DNA from: a virus
Length of the DNA: 64,000 nucleotides
Virus record (IMG/VR): IMGVR_UViG_3300036893_000033
Coordinates: 30,888 to 94,887 of that record
Direction: 5' to 3' (one strand)
Each line of letters starts with the position of its first letter. The first letter of the stretch is position 1. The translations under genes were made by a program, and so were the position numbers. The notes under the pieces are model-generated. The model had not been told where the DNA came from. It saw nothing but the letters and a program-made list of their open reading frames with translations, and searched no databases. Below are positions 26,098-34,879 of the stretch, piece after piece.

Positions 26098-27906
26098 ATG
26101 AAGTCTTCCGCCTCTCCCCAGCTAATCGCCTTTCTGAACCAGCCGAACCTGAAGTTCTATGGCGCGGACATCTACGAGTTCGTCCTCCAGAACACCACCA
26201 GCGTCCAGTATGCGATCACGGGGATCACGCAGGCTACCACAGGCGTCGTCTCCTACTCCGGCAGCGCCCCTGTCGCGGTCGGCAGTAAAGTCTATTTCAA
26301 CTACGTTGCGGGCATGACGCAAATCAATATGCTCACGGGCACCGTACTCACCACCGGATCAGGCACGTTCACAGTGGACATCGCCACCAATGTGTTCAAC
26401 GCCTACGTCTCCGGCGGCACGTTCGCGGTCCTGCCTGTCTTCCGCTGCTCCACCTTCGACCGCCCAATCCTGTACAACGGCGATTACTACCCGGTGGCGC
26501 GGGCGGCGGTCAACCAGTTGTACGCCGTGACCGGCATCTCCCAGGCCACGCTGGCAGTCGTGGATATCACCAAAAACCCGTTCAGCGTCGGCGACTCCAT
26601 GATCTTCGAGTCTGTCGGGGGCATGACGGAGATCAACGGGATGCAGGGGTACGTGGTCGCCCGCGATCCGGCGACCTGCACGATTACGATAGACACCACG
26701 TCCTTCGGAGCCTACGCCTCAGGCGGCACGGCGCTGATGCTCTCCGTCCCCGCCATGACGCGCTCGAAGCTGTCCCAGGCGGTCGGATTGAAGGCCAGCA
26801 AGGCGGATATCACGCTTCAGGCGACCCCCGACGCGCTCATCGCGGGACAGCCCATGCTTACGGCTATCGCACAGGGGGCGCTCGACAACGCTCAGGTTAC
26901 GATCCGGCGCTGTTTTATGACCTACGGGGACGTTCACTACAACGACGGCCAGCTGAACGGCCCAGCGATCTGCAATCTGACCGGGTCTCCGTTCGGGACG
27001 GGCGATGGCACGATCATCTGGTTTGCGGGCAACGTCGGAGCGATCACGAAGGTCGAAGCGCTCAAGGCCGAAATGGAAGTTTGGGATCTGATCTACCTCC
27101 TGAACCGGCCAACACCCAAGAATACCCTTGGACCGGGGTGCTGGCATCAGTTGTTTGATGAAGGATGCGGGATCAGTCCCGGTGGTGGGTTCGGTGGCGT
27201 CAACTGGACACAGACGGGGGGGACGATCACGAGCGCGACGACCCCAGGGGTACAGGCGTTCTCAACGAACATCGCTGTGGGTGCGCCACCACCGCCACCA
27301 CCAGCGCCAGTGTTTTCCCCAACAAATGGCATAAACGGCGGCATTAAGACCCTTCCAGGAAACTTCTATTATGCTGTCCTGACCTACGTATCGACAATTG
27401 GCGGGGAGACGCTGGCGTCACCTGTGTCGGTATCGATGTTCCTTGACCCTGGGTATGTCCCCAGGATTCAGCCTCCACCAGATCCAGGCAACGCTGTCGG
27501 CTGGAACGTCTATGTTGGCACTGAACCGGGAGCGGAGAACCTTCAGAACGGCGCTGTAATCCCTTTCAGCGGCGCGGGCAGCGGGCCATGGACATCCCCC
27601 AACGTCGGCATCAGCTACAACGTGGAGACCCCGCCCGTATTCCCCGGCGCGGGGTACTGGTCGCAGGGGGTTATCACGTTCACCAGCGGCGTCCTGAACG
27701 GGATCTCAGCGGTGGTCGATACGTCTGACGACGCCACCGGGTTTATGACTTTGCGGGTGCCTTTGATTATTGCGCCTACAGTCGGGACTAGTTTTTCGGT
27801 GCAATGTAACTGTGTGAAAACTTACTACAGTTGTAGTTACAAATTTGGGAACACGATCCACCTCGCGGCTGTGCCGTATACACCAACCCCAGAGCAGGCT
27901 TTTTAA
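26098..27906 (+). CDS. Tail hub protein, DUF2163 (GTA Orf13-like)
   Basis: A 602-residue protein. Start SPQLIAFLNQPNLKFYGADIYEF and the CSTFDRPILYNGDYYPV and GLKASKADITLQATPDALIAG segments match DUF2163 hub proteins; the C-terminal WSQGVITFTSGVLNG...Y-T-P-EQAF end also fits. Two similar inserts (GITQATTGVV near 40 and GISQATLAVVD near 145) and an FN3-like insert near 400-510 make it longer than the usual about 290 residues. Confidence 0.72.
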   Translation: MKSSASPQLIAFLNQPNLKFYGADIYEFVLQNTTSVQYAITGITQATTGVVSYSGSAPVAVGSKVYFNYVAGMTQINMLTGTVLTTGSGTFTVDIATNVFNAYVSGGTFAVLPVFRCSTFDRPILYNGDYYPVARAAVNQLYAVTGISQATLAVVDITKNPFSVGDSMIFESVGGMTEINGMQGYVVARDPATCTITIDTTSFGAYASGGTALMLSVPAMTRSKLSQAVGLKASKADITLQATPDALIAGQPMLTAIAQGALDNAQVTIRRCFMTYGDVHYNDGQLNGPAICNLTGSPFGTGDGTIIWFAGNVGAITKVEALKAEMEVWDLIYLLNRPTPKNTLGPGCWHQLFDEGCGISPGGGFGGVNWTQTGGTITSATTPGVQAFSTNIAVGAPPPPPPAPVFSPTNGINGGIKTLPGNFYYAVLTYVSTIGGETLASPVSVSMFLDPGYVPRIQPPPDPGNAVGWNVYVGTEPGAENLQNGAVIPFSGAGSGPWTSPNVGISYNVETPPVFPGAGYWSQGVITFTSGVLNGISAVVDTSDDATGFMTLRVPLIIAPTVGTSFSVQCNCVKTYYSCSYKFGNTIHLAAVPYTPTPEQAF

Positions 27907-27914
27907 TCAACAAC

Positions 27915-27979
27915 TTACAGTGAATCTAAATTTCTGCTAAAATAGCAATTGCCCGCAGCGTGTCGAGCGCTGAGGGCAA
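27915..27979 (+). promoter_or_regulatory. Extended -10 promoter followed by a 12-bp hairpin
   Basis: TTACAG (27915-27920), then TGCTAAAAT (extended -10, TAAAAT 27938-27943). The predicted transcript start coincides with a stem-loop, TTGCCCGCAGCG (27949-27960) pairing with CGCTGAGGGCAA (27968-27979) with one mismatch. No T run follows, so this is more likely a leader RNA structure than a terminator. Confidence 0.45.
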
Positions 27980-28010
27980 TCTAACCAGGAGTGATCGGAA
28001 AGGATCGCAG

Positions 28011-28076
28011 ATGGCTGAAGACAAGAATATCAGGTGGTGCATCTACTCGCTCGCAGCCCAAGAGTACACCCCCTAA
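28011..28076 (+). CDS. Leader micro-ORF
   Basis: Twenty-one codons starting shortly after AGGAGTGATCGGAAAGGATCG. Its TAA touches the next ATG, so it may be a leader peptide coupling translation to the next gene. Confidence 0.3.
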   Translation: MAEDKNIRWCIYSLAAQEYTP

Positions 28077-28256
28077 ATGCCCCTCTACGAATCCCCCGTT
28101 AACGACGCCGAAATCTACCTCACCGGCGACCACATCAGTCTGTACATAAACCAGGGCGACTGCGTGCTGCATATGGGCGCGGCGGCGGCGCGGGCGGTGA
28201 TAAACCTGCTGACGGCGGCGATGGAGAGGCTGAAGGAGAGTAAGATAGAAACATGA
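28077..28256 (+). CDS. Small conserved-looking protein
   Basis: A 59-residue protein: alternating strands IYLTGDHISLYINQGDCVLHMG then a helix (AAARAVINLLTAAMERLKES). The pattern resembles small phage proteins seen near tail genes. It starts at the base after the leader ORF stop and overlaps the next ATG. Confidence 0.5.
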   Translation: MPLYESPVNDAEIYLTGDHISLYINQGDCVLHMGAAAARAVINLLTAAMERLKESKIET

Positions 28257-28507
28257 GCGCAGCCAGTCGCCAATACAAAAATATCAAAAACTGTGATTTA
28301 GGATGGAATCACATAATGATAGAGGTCGAACGTGAACTGTCGGAGGCCCAAAGAAGGGTGGTGGATCTTCAGCAATCACGCAATATCATACTTGATAAAA
28401 TTCAGAACGGTGAGCTATGCCCAATAAAACTGGCTTTGGGGGATGCAGTAGCTCAGACGCCAGCAGATGATCCCGGAGCCCCTCCCCGACATGAGATAAG
28501 CGCATGA
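28253..28507 (+). CDS. Coiled-coil protein, unknown
   Basis: Eighty-four residues, with a long helix (IEVERELSEAQRRVVDLQQS). Coupled to both neighbours by ATGA. Possibly a dimeric accessory protein. Confidence 0.45.
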   Translation: MSAASRQYKNIKNCDLGWNHIMIEVERELSEAQRRVVDLQQSRNIILDKIQNGELCPIKLALGDAVAQTPADDPGAPPRHEISA

Positions 28508-28770
28508 ACGTTTGGTATTGCCTCTACAGGACGCTTGACTACGCGGCCTTTATAACCGCCCAATTGTGGATACAATGGTTCTTATATTGGAAGTGGAGTG
28601 CCTTTGCGGTCGCCTTTGAGCGCGGTTGTGTCACATTTCGTGGCGTCGGAGAGGTAGCCTTTGCCATCGCTATAATGTGGTTCTTTTTGTACTGGTCCAT
28701 GACTTGGAACAGGAAGGCAGATAAATTGCGAAGCGCGGGTTCGCCGTCTGATCTGGGGGCTGAGGTATAA
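28504..28770 (+). CDS. Small membrane protein
   Basis: Eighty-eight residues, two Trp-rich hydrophobic segments (LDYAAFITAQLWIQWFLYW and GEVAFAIAIMWFFLYWS) and a charged tail. Located just before a Tat-signal protein. A spanin or holin role is not supported by motif. Confidence 0.5.
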   Translation: MNVWYCLYRTLDYAAFITAQLWIQWFLYWKWSAFAVAFERGCVTFRGVGEVAFAIAIMWFFLYWSMTWNRKADKLRSAGSPSDLGAEV

Positions 28771-28774
28771 AATT

Positions 28775-29158
28775 ATGAACGTTAGCCGAAGGGGATTATT
28801 CACCTCAGCAGTAGTCGCCGCACTGGCAGGCCTGAAGACGCCGTGTTTTTGGGCATACGATCCCATGACCCCCACTAAACCCCCGGTGGCCACAGAATGC
28901 GGCATAGCGACACAAAACATAACATCGGAGAGCGCGCCGTATCTGCTAAACCACAACCGTTGCCTGATTCCCTGGCCATCAGACGTTCTTGGCTGCCCGC
29001 CCCCGTATTGCATCACGATAAGCAAGGTAATGACATTCCCCGCAACGGGCACGCTCAGCTACGTTACGGCTGACGGAAACCACCACACCGAACCGCTCTG
29101 CTTTCACCCAATTGTGTCTGTAGATGCGGTATGGTGCGACGGCAAGAGGACCGCATGA
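28775..29158 (+). CDS. Tat-signal small protein
   Basis: A 127-residue protein starting MNVSRRGLFTSAVVAALAGL, a twin-arginine leader with a short N-region. The mature part has six Cys and a beta-like end (TVTADG-type strand VSVDAVWCDGKRTA). It lies between a membrane protein and the NlpC/P60 hydrolase, with ATGA coupling to the latter. Export of a folded, possibly disulfide-bonded or cofactor protein is implied. Confidence 0.6.
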   Translation: MNVSRRGLFTSAVVAALAGLKTPCFWAYDPMTPTKPPVATECGIATQNITSESAPYLLNHNRCLIPWPSDVLGCPPPYCITISKVMTFPATGTLSYVTADGNHHTEPLCFHPIVSVDAVWCDGKRTA

Positions 29159-29673
29159 CCTCATCTCCCATGCCAGAAGCCGAAGGCCGCGCGGCTGTGC
29201 TCGCCGAGGCCCAGTCCTGGCTTCGCACGCCATTCAAAGAGGGTGCCGCTGTCCGGGGCGCTGGCATTGACTGCGGCAACCTCCTGATGGTCAGTTACCG
29301 CGCCGCTGGCATCGCCATGGACCTGACGCCTAACGCGAACATATCCAGCGACTGGTTCATGCACAAAAAAACAGGGCAGCTGCTGAATCCCGTCTCTGCC
29401 CACGCCCGTGAGGTAACCGTTCCGCAACCGGGGGACTGCGTGCTGTTCTTTATCGGCAAGGACTGGGCGCACGCCGCCATCGTAGCGCGGCAGGGCTACC
29501 CGGTCGTTATCCAGGCGCGCTGGAAGGCCTGCGTTCAACTGGCCGACTGCACGCAGGGAGATATGAAGAACCTGAAGCGGGTATTTTATTCGCCGTGGAG
29601 CGCGCCTGCGCCGGTGGCTTCTCCGTTCGGGCTGCATGGGGTTGACGCGCACGCTGCCGTGGTGCCGGTGTGA
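29155..29673 (+). CDS. NlpC/P60 peptidoglycan hydrolase of the tail tip
   Basis: A 172-residue cysteine peptidase. Catalytic Cys40 in GIDCGNLL and His106 in DWAHAAIV, followed by the third polar position in VVIQARW, give the NlpC/P60 triad. It corresponds to GTA Orf14 in order and family and would cut wall peptide links during DNA entry. The C-terminal about 30 residues are Pro/Ala-rich. Confidence 0.85.
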   Translation: MTSSPMPEAEGRAAVLAEAQSWLRTPFKEGAAVRGAGIDCGNLLMVSYRAAGIAMDLTPNANISSDWFMHKKTGQLLNPVSAHAREVTVPQPGDCVLFFIGKDWAHAAIVARQGYPVVIQARWKACVQLADCTQGDMKNLKRVFYSPWSAPAPVASPFGLHGVDAHAAVVPV

Positions 29674-29712
29674 GCGCGGAAGTGGACCATGGTGGCGGAT
29701 CAGTCCGGGAGT

Positions 29713-29718
29713 TAAAAT
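29713..29718 (+). promoter_or_regulatory. TAAAAT -10 box, leaderless type
   Basis: GTTAAAATA with TAAAAT ending 7 bases before the ATG at 29726. The same box at the same distance precedes the genes at 44137 and 46186. No good -35 is seen. Confidence 0.4.
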
Positions 29719-29725
29719 AGCAAAC

Positions 29726-30196
29726 ATGGAAGTCAAACGCAGATCTTTTTTCTCCGCGCTTATCGCGCCGATTGTCGGGCTGTTTACAGGTGACCGGGTT
29801 GAGGCAAAGATGGTGGAACTCAGGGGCAATGGCCATGAGTTTCCCGCCGACGTGTCGGTTGCCGAACCATCCGTCCGCGACCTGTTCACCTTTAACGGCT
29901 GGAGCGCTATCAACCCCAGGCGATGCTATAAATGCGGAGAGCCTCACCGAGACGCCTTCACACTCTATGCGTTTACCTCCGTCACGCCGCCAGCGCCGCC
30001 GCCAGCTTTGGGAAGAAACGTTGAGTCTGCGTTTGCGCTCATGCCTATCGACGAAACAAGGCTCGCTGAGTTCATCGCACTCGGAAAATCGATAGGCTTC
30101 TATCCGCAGAGCATGGACATTACCCGCTCATGGGACAAGTACGCAATGGTCACGTTGGCATTTTCACAGGGGCCAGACCCGCGCGTCAAGCTGTGA
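29726..30196 (+). CDS. Tat-like signal protein with Cys pair
   Basis: A 156-residue protein starting MEVKRRSFFSALIAPIVGLF, a twin-arginine-like leader (KRRSFF). The mature part has CYKCGEPH and a two-strand pattern (SFALMPIDETRLAEFIALGK...MVTLAFSQGP). GTG start of the next gene overlaps its stop. Function unknown. Confidence 0.55.
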   Translation: MEVKRRSFFSALIAPIVGLFTGDRVEAKMVELRGNGHEFPADVSVAEPSVRDLFTFNGWSAINPRRCYKCGEPHRDAFTLYAFTSVTPPAPPPALGRNVESAFALMPIDETRLAEFIALGKSIGFYPQSMDITRSWDKYAMVTLAFSQGPDPRVKL

Positions 30197-30462
30197 CCAC
30201 TGAGCAGCGCATCATAGCCATATTCGAGCGCGAGGCCCAGGCGTTCCCTGGCGCCTCCCGCATGGCCGGACACACCGAAGTCCGCCCGATCACGCTGGCC
30301 ACGACCGCCGCCGACATCGACTCGCTTGCGTTCATGTCTGCGATCACGAACGTGGAGAATGAGTTTCGCGTGATTACGAACGAGGAGTATGCGGGGCTGC
30401 GGTGCGTGGGGGATTTGTGCCGGTTGTTTAGTGGGGCACATGAGGAAGTCCGCGTGGTGTAA
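30193..30462 (+). CDS. Acyl carrier protein-like protein
   Basis: An 89-residue protein of acyl-carrier size. Helix I TTEQRIIAIFEREAQ, the DSL motif (DIDSLAF, Ser44) where phosphopantetheine is attached, helix II FMSAITNVENEFRV, and a final helix after RCVGDLCRLF follow the carrier-protein order. The usual acidic helix II is weaker. It is GTG-coupled to the Tat-like gene, inside the tail-tip module. If modified, it would carry acyl groups; its partner is unknown. Confidence 0.6.
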   Translation: MTTEQRIIAIFEREAQAFPGASRMAGHTEVRPITLATTAADIDSLAFMSAITNVENEFRVITNEEYAGLRCVGDLCRLFSGAHEEVRVV

Positions 30463-30594
30463 CCTTGGTATGGAGCACTGGCCTCCACCATGGGGTCATA
30501 CAGGGGCGCGCCTCCCGCTACGGGGCACGCTCCTGTTCCTGAATCCGTAGCGTCTCACACAGACTGCATACATTATCCGCTCCCCTTTCTGTTC

Positions 30595-30600
30595 TAAACT
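30595..30600 (+). promoter_or_regulatory. TAAACT -10 box, leaderless type
   Basis: TAAACT followed by 7 bases and the GTG at 30608, the same spacing as the other leaderless starts in this window. No clear -35. Confidence 0.35.
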
Positions 30601-30607
30601 GTAAGCA

Positions 30608-33600
30608 GTGTCTTTATTTGGCAGTTCCGGCCCGCCCCCGATAGCTTCCTTCCAGAATACGCAGCCTTTTGGCGCGTACCCGGTCCAGCAAAGCTTGCGT
30701 GGGCAGGCTTTACAGATCGCTATTGGCACCCCAAGAGTCACTGGCGGCGTCGGGTGGATTGGGGACTGGCATACCATACCGGGCAGTAGCGGCAGCAGCA
30801 AGGTCGGTAAGGGGTCGGGCGGTGGCAAGGGCGCGGTTGATGTCCTGTACGTCGCCTCATTCGCAATTTTTATCTGCCAGGGTGGCCCGAACCCAAGCTC
30901 ATACGGCACGGTCTGGCGCGACCGCAGCATCTATGTCCCGACCAACTCCCAATCTCCGATCCCGCTGTACTTTTCCACTGGCCTCCGTGGCCAGGACCCC
31001 ACTCTAAACACCGTCCTCTCGGCTGGCGGCCAGTTCGGGCCATACCCGGCCAATCAGATCCTCGGCTACAGCGAAATGACGATTGCCTGGTACAAGGATG
31101 CCAACCTCGGCAGTTCCGGCGCGATCTCCAACTACTCATACGAAATCTTCGGCCAGGCCACGTACGCGGGGACCGTTACGGTCTCCGGCACCTCGGTAAC
31201 CGCCAACGCCGGGTGCCAGAGTTTCACCGGCACCATCGGCTTCCCGTCCATGATCGAGTTAACGGGAACGATCACGCTCGACGGCGTGGTCTGCCCGGTG
31301 GCCTCAGTTAACTCCGGTACCTCAATAACGCTCGTGTCCTCAGCCACCTCGGGCGCTACGGTGCCATTCGCCGCCGTCCTGTCCCCCGATGCGCTGGTCA
31401 CCGAGGCCATATTCTTTCTGTTAACGGACTTCAATTGCGCTCACTTCCCGTATGCCAGTATCGGGAGCATGCAGGCCCCGTACGGGGTCGTTAACGTATC
31501 GCTGACGGTGGTCAACTGGGTATCCGGGGACAAGTTTGGCGGTCTTGTCGTGGGCACCAACATCGCCATATACCGCGCACAGTACGTCATCGCGACCATC
31601 GTCTCCGATACGCAATTGACCCTCACCACCACGGTCGCTGGCGGTTATCTGTACAACGTGCTCTTCTTCGGATGCGGCGGCGTCACGAACTACTGCCTCG
31701 CCGCCGGACTCGGCATCTCCCCCATCATCGCCAACCAGGACACGTACTCAAGATACCTGGCAGAGTGGTTTCTGGTCGGGAACATGGAGATGTTTTCGAG
31801 CGAAGGCATCCTCAAGTTTGCCACCTACGCGGATAGTCTGATGACCGGAAACGGCGTCACCTTCGTGCCGAATCTGACCCCCGTCTACAGCCTCAGCCTG
31901 GACTCTTTCATAGCGCCACAAGGCCAGGCTCCGGTGGTATTCTCCCGCACGGCCCCACGCGATATCAACAACCGCCTTGTACTGCAATATAACAACAGGG
32001 GCAATCAGTATAACCCCGAGATCATGGAAGACGAGGACGCCTGGTCGATTCAGTACCAGGTCGGGCGGCGTAACACCGGGGCGGTCATCTCCCTGCCTTG
32101 CATTTGTGAGGCTACCGTCGCGCAGTCGGTTCTCAGCACGCAACTCAAGCGCAACGTCTACATGGTCCGCAAGGTCGCCTTCACGCTGGGGTGGGCGTAC
32201 AGCATCCTGGAGCCGATGGACCTGGTGGACCTGCCCGAGCAGTATCCGTCAACCGGTTTCTGCACGGCACGTATTCTTACCATAGAAGAGGACGAGAACG
32301 GCAATCTGGCCATGACCGCCGAGGTACTGCCGTTCCCGATACTGACACCATCGCTCTACCAGAAGGCCAGCGCCGGTGGCTTCACTGCCGGGTTCACCGC
32401 ATTGCCGGGGGCGACGAATGTGCCCGTTTTTCTGGAGTTAACGCCGCAAATGTCATCTGCCGTAACAGCAACTTCATTCATCCTCGCCATCGCGCTGTCG
32501 GGCGGCCCGAACTGGGGTGGCGCTAATGTCTTTGTGTCAACCGATGGCGGAGGCTCTTACGATGCCATCGGCGCGCAAACGATTAACGCCAACGTGGGAT
32601 ATCTGACATCCGGCCTCGCCGCCGTGGCCAATACGAATGTTCCCGATACGACGAATACCCTGAGCATGAATCTTCAGGAGTCGCTCGGGGATTTGAGTAG
32701 TTTTACGCAATCCCAGTGCGACAACAATGTCTCGCTGGCCTTGATCGACCAGGAGATAGTCAGCTGGAAGACGGCCACGCTGACCGGATCGAACGCCTTC
32801 GACCTGACCTACCTGCGCCGGGGAGTGTTCGGGACGCCCTGCACGGCCCACTCTTCGGGCGCCCCGTTTGCGGATTTCAGCAATAACGCCGCCAGCGCTT
32901 TCCAGTTGACGTATTCGCCAGCCGGGGCATCGGGAAACTCGCCGACCGGTTTTCGGGTTGGCCAGACCCTGCATTTCAAGTTTCCGGCGTTCAATATGGC
33001 CGGTCAGCAGGCGCAAGCGCTTTCCGATGCCGTGGATTATGGCTATACCCTGACCGCGCCGTCCGTGCGTGCGCCGTTGAGCCTGAAGCCTTATTCGCAG
33101 CAGTATTTTTTCGCCCCCTCCGGTTATGCTTTTACGATGGCCCAGGTTGAATCGGGCAACGCCGTCGCCATCGAAGGCACGCCGCCGGTAAACTCTTTCT
33201 CGCCGGCTGTTGCTGCGCCGACGATTGACTTCACCGCGACACTTACGGGTGGCCATTCTCCGAACTGGATCGCTCCGAATGGCCTATACGTAGCTCAGGT
33301 TTTCGCCATCGATTCCAATGGACTATACAGCACAGGGTCGCATCTCTGCGAGTTTACAATTACAGGCAGCGGGTATTGGGCAACCTTCAACGTCACATTC
33401 CCGTCAGGCACTTCCGGGTACGAAGTTTTTATCGGGCCGAGCTTCGACAATCTGGTGGGGCAGGGAAAGCAGGCAGGAGCACCGACTTCGATAACGATTC
33501 AACGGTATAACTCTGAGGGATACGGCCCTCCCGATCCACAGGCGACCAACTTCCACGCACAGGGTAAACAGGTCATCCATGGCGGCATCGCCGCAACCAA

Positions 33601-34879
33601 CGTGGTGTCCTCAACGGCTTCCACTGTGGTTGTTAATTGCCCGTCCGCCCCCTCATCGGGTGAATTCGCGGGACGCTTCCTCATTCTGGTCAGCAAGGCC
33701 GGACTGCCGGCCACGCAGCAGTATGCGATTCAGCCGATTATTGGAAACGACACCGGAACGCCCACATGCACTTTGAACGTGATCAGTTCGACAGGATTGC
33801 TTTATGGCGCTGGTGATCTTGTTTTGATCTCCACGCTGTCGAGCGCCGCGACGGCCACCAGTATTTCCGATGCCGGTCTGGTGAGCCCGTATGCTCCGTA
33901 TGGACTGGGAACGGCAATAGCAACCGCGACTGCCGGGAGCGGAGCAACTACGCTGACCGTGACCGTGAGTTCGGGAGCGATTGCGATTGGCCAGTACATT
34001 ACGTCTCCCGGATATCTGATTTCAGGGACGAAAATAACAACACTCAGCGGGACCGGGCCTTACACGGTCGGCATTTCATCGGCTACTCTCCAGGTGATGA
34101 GCAGCACGTCCGTTTGCGTCGCCAACAGCAACGAGAAAGGCAACCTGCTTCGGGTTCTTTACGATCCAACCGGGACGGCAAGCCCCGCCGATCCTCCCGT
34201 TACGATAACGGACATCACGAATACAGGATGGACCAATACGCCGTGGAAGAATATTCCCGGAACCGGCACGATTTTTATCGAAGAAGAGCCGACATGGAGA
34301 ACCCAAATCGACACAACGGCTGCGATTAACTCAGTGGCTCCGACCACGACATCTACGAATGCCGTTCCGCTGGTTAACCTTCCCGTAGCGAACCTTGAGG
34401 GATTCGTTGCGCTAATCGAGTTGCTCGGCGCCAATTCAAACGGCCTGTATTCGACCGAGCTGGGCGACGGCCTCCGTATGATTTACATCGTGCCGCCGCC
34501 GGATGGCGGGGCTCCATCGCCGAACTATATCGTGCCGGTAGTCGGAGGCGTAGCGACACCCGACGCATCCAAGGGGCCGAATATTCTCATTCTCACCCCG
34601 ACAACCGGAAACGTGACCGTCGTTCAGCCGATCAACTACGGTACCGTCGCCGGTACGGACACGCCGTGGAGCCTGGAAACGCAGGAAGACCCGACCGGGA
34701 CGACGGGGGGATGGGTGGCCACGCTCGACGCTACGTACTTCACCCTGGCCAACCAGATCACGAATACGGCGACCTCGGTTAACAACACCGGTTGCGTCTT
34801 GCAGTTGAGCACCAACTCATCCGGCAATACGCAAGAGACCAGTCAGCGGGTCAGTGACCAGCCAATCGCATCTTTATGA
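30608..34879 (+). CDS. Tail-tip host-specificity protein (GTA Orf15 / J-like)
   Basis: A 1423-residue protein, GTG start. The N-terminal 80 residues (FQNTQPFGAYPVQQSLRGQALQIAIGTPRVTGG) and the central phage-tail domain (SVLSTQLKRNVYMVRKVAFTLGWAYSILEPMDLVDLPEQY; RRGVFGTPC) are those of tail-tip proteins following NlpC/P60 genes. The C-terminal 600 residues are beta-rich and Gly/Thr/Ser-rich, likely fibronectin- and fibre-like receptor-contacting parts. It links tail hub to fibres. Confidence 0.8.
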   Translation: MSLFGSSGPPPIASFQNTQPFGAYPVQQSLRGQALQIAIGTPRVTGGVGWIGDWHTIPGSSGSSKVGKGSGGGKGAVDVLYVASFAIFICQGGPNPSSYGTVWRDRSIYVPTNSQSPIPLYFSTGLRGQDPTLNTVLSAGGQFGPYPANQILGYSEMTIAWYKDANLGSSGAISNYSYEIFGQATYAGTVTVSGTSVTANAGCQSFTGTIGFPSMIELTGTITLDGVVCPVASVNSGTSITLVSSATSGATVPFAAVLSPDALVTEAIFFLLTDFNCAHFPYASIGSMQAPYGVVNVSLTVVNWVSGDKFGGLVVGTNIAIYRAQYVIATIVSDTQLTLTTTVAGGYLYNVLFFGCGGVTNYCLAAGLGISPIIANQDTYSRYLAEWFLVGNMEMFSSEGILKFATYADSLMTGNGVTFVPNLTPVYSLSLDSFIAPQGQAPVVFSRTAPRDINNRLVLQYNNRGNQYNPEIMEDEDAWSIQYQVGRRNTGAVISLPCICEATVAQSVLSTQLKRNVYMVRKVAFTLGWAYSILEPMDLVDLPEQYPSTGFCTARILTIEEDENGNLAMTAEVLPFPILTPSLYQKASAGGFTAGFTALPGATNVPVFLELTPQMSSAVTATSFILAIALSGGPNWGGANVFVSTDGGGSYDAIGAQTINANVGYLTSGLAAVANTNVPDTTNTLSMNLQESLGDLSSFTQSQCDNNVSLALIDQEIVSWKTATLTGSNAFDLTYLRRGVFGTPCTAHSSGAPFADFSNNAASAFQLTYSPAGASGNSPTGFRVGQTLHFKFPAFNMAGQQAQALSDAVDYGYTLTAPSVRAPLSLKPYSQQYFFAPSGYAFTMAQVESGNAVAIEGTPPVNSFSPAVAAPTIDFTATLTGGHSPNWIAPNGLYVAQVFAIDSNGLYSTGSHLCEFTITGSGYWATFNVTFPSGTSGYEVFIGPSFDNLVGQGKQAGAPTSITIQRYNSEGYGPPDPQATNFHAQGKQVIHGGIAATNVVSSTASTVVVNCPSAPSSGEFAGRFLILVSKAGLPATQQYAIQPIIGNDTGTPTCTLNVISSTGLLYGAGDLVLISTLSSAATATSISDAGLVSPYAPYGLGTAIATATAGSGATTLTVTVSSGAIAIGQYITSPGYLISGTKITTLSGTGPYTVGISSATLQVMSSTSVCVANSNEKGNLLRVLYDPTGTASPADPPVTITDITNTGWTNTPWKNIPGTGTIFIEEEPTWRTQIDTTAAINSVAPTTTSTNAVPLVNLPVANLEGFVALIELLGANSNGLYSTELGDGLRMIYIVPPPDGGAPSPNYIVPVVGGVATPDASKGPNILILTPTTGNVTVVQPINYGTVAGTDTPWSLETQEDPTGTTGGWVATLDATYFTLANQITNTATSVNNTGCVLQLSTNSSGNTQETSQRVSDQPIASL

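Noticed and set aside
30471-30551. 26-codon frame before the tip gene
   Set aside because: No ribosome site, low protein quality, and it lies in the promoter region of the 30608 gene.
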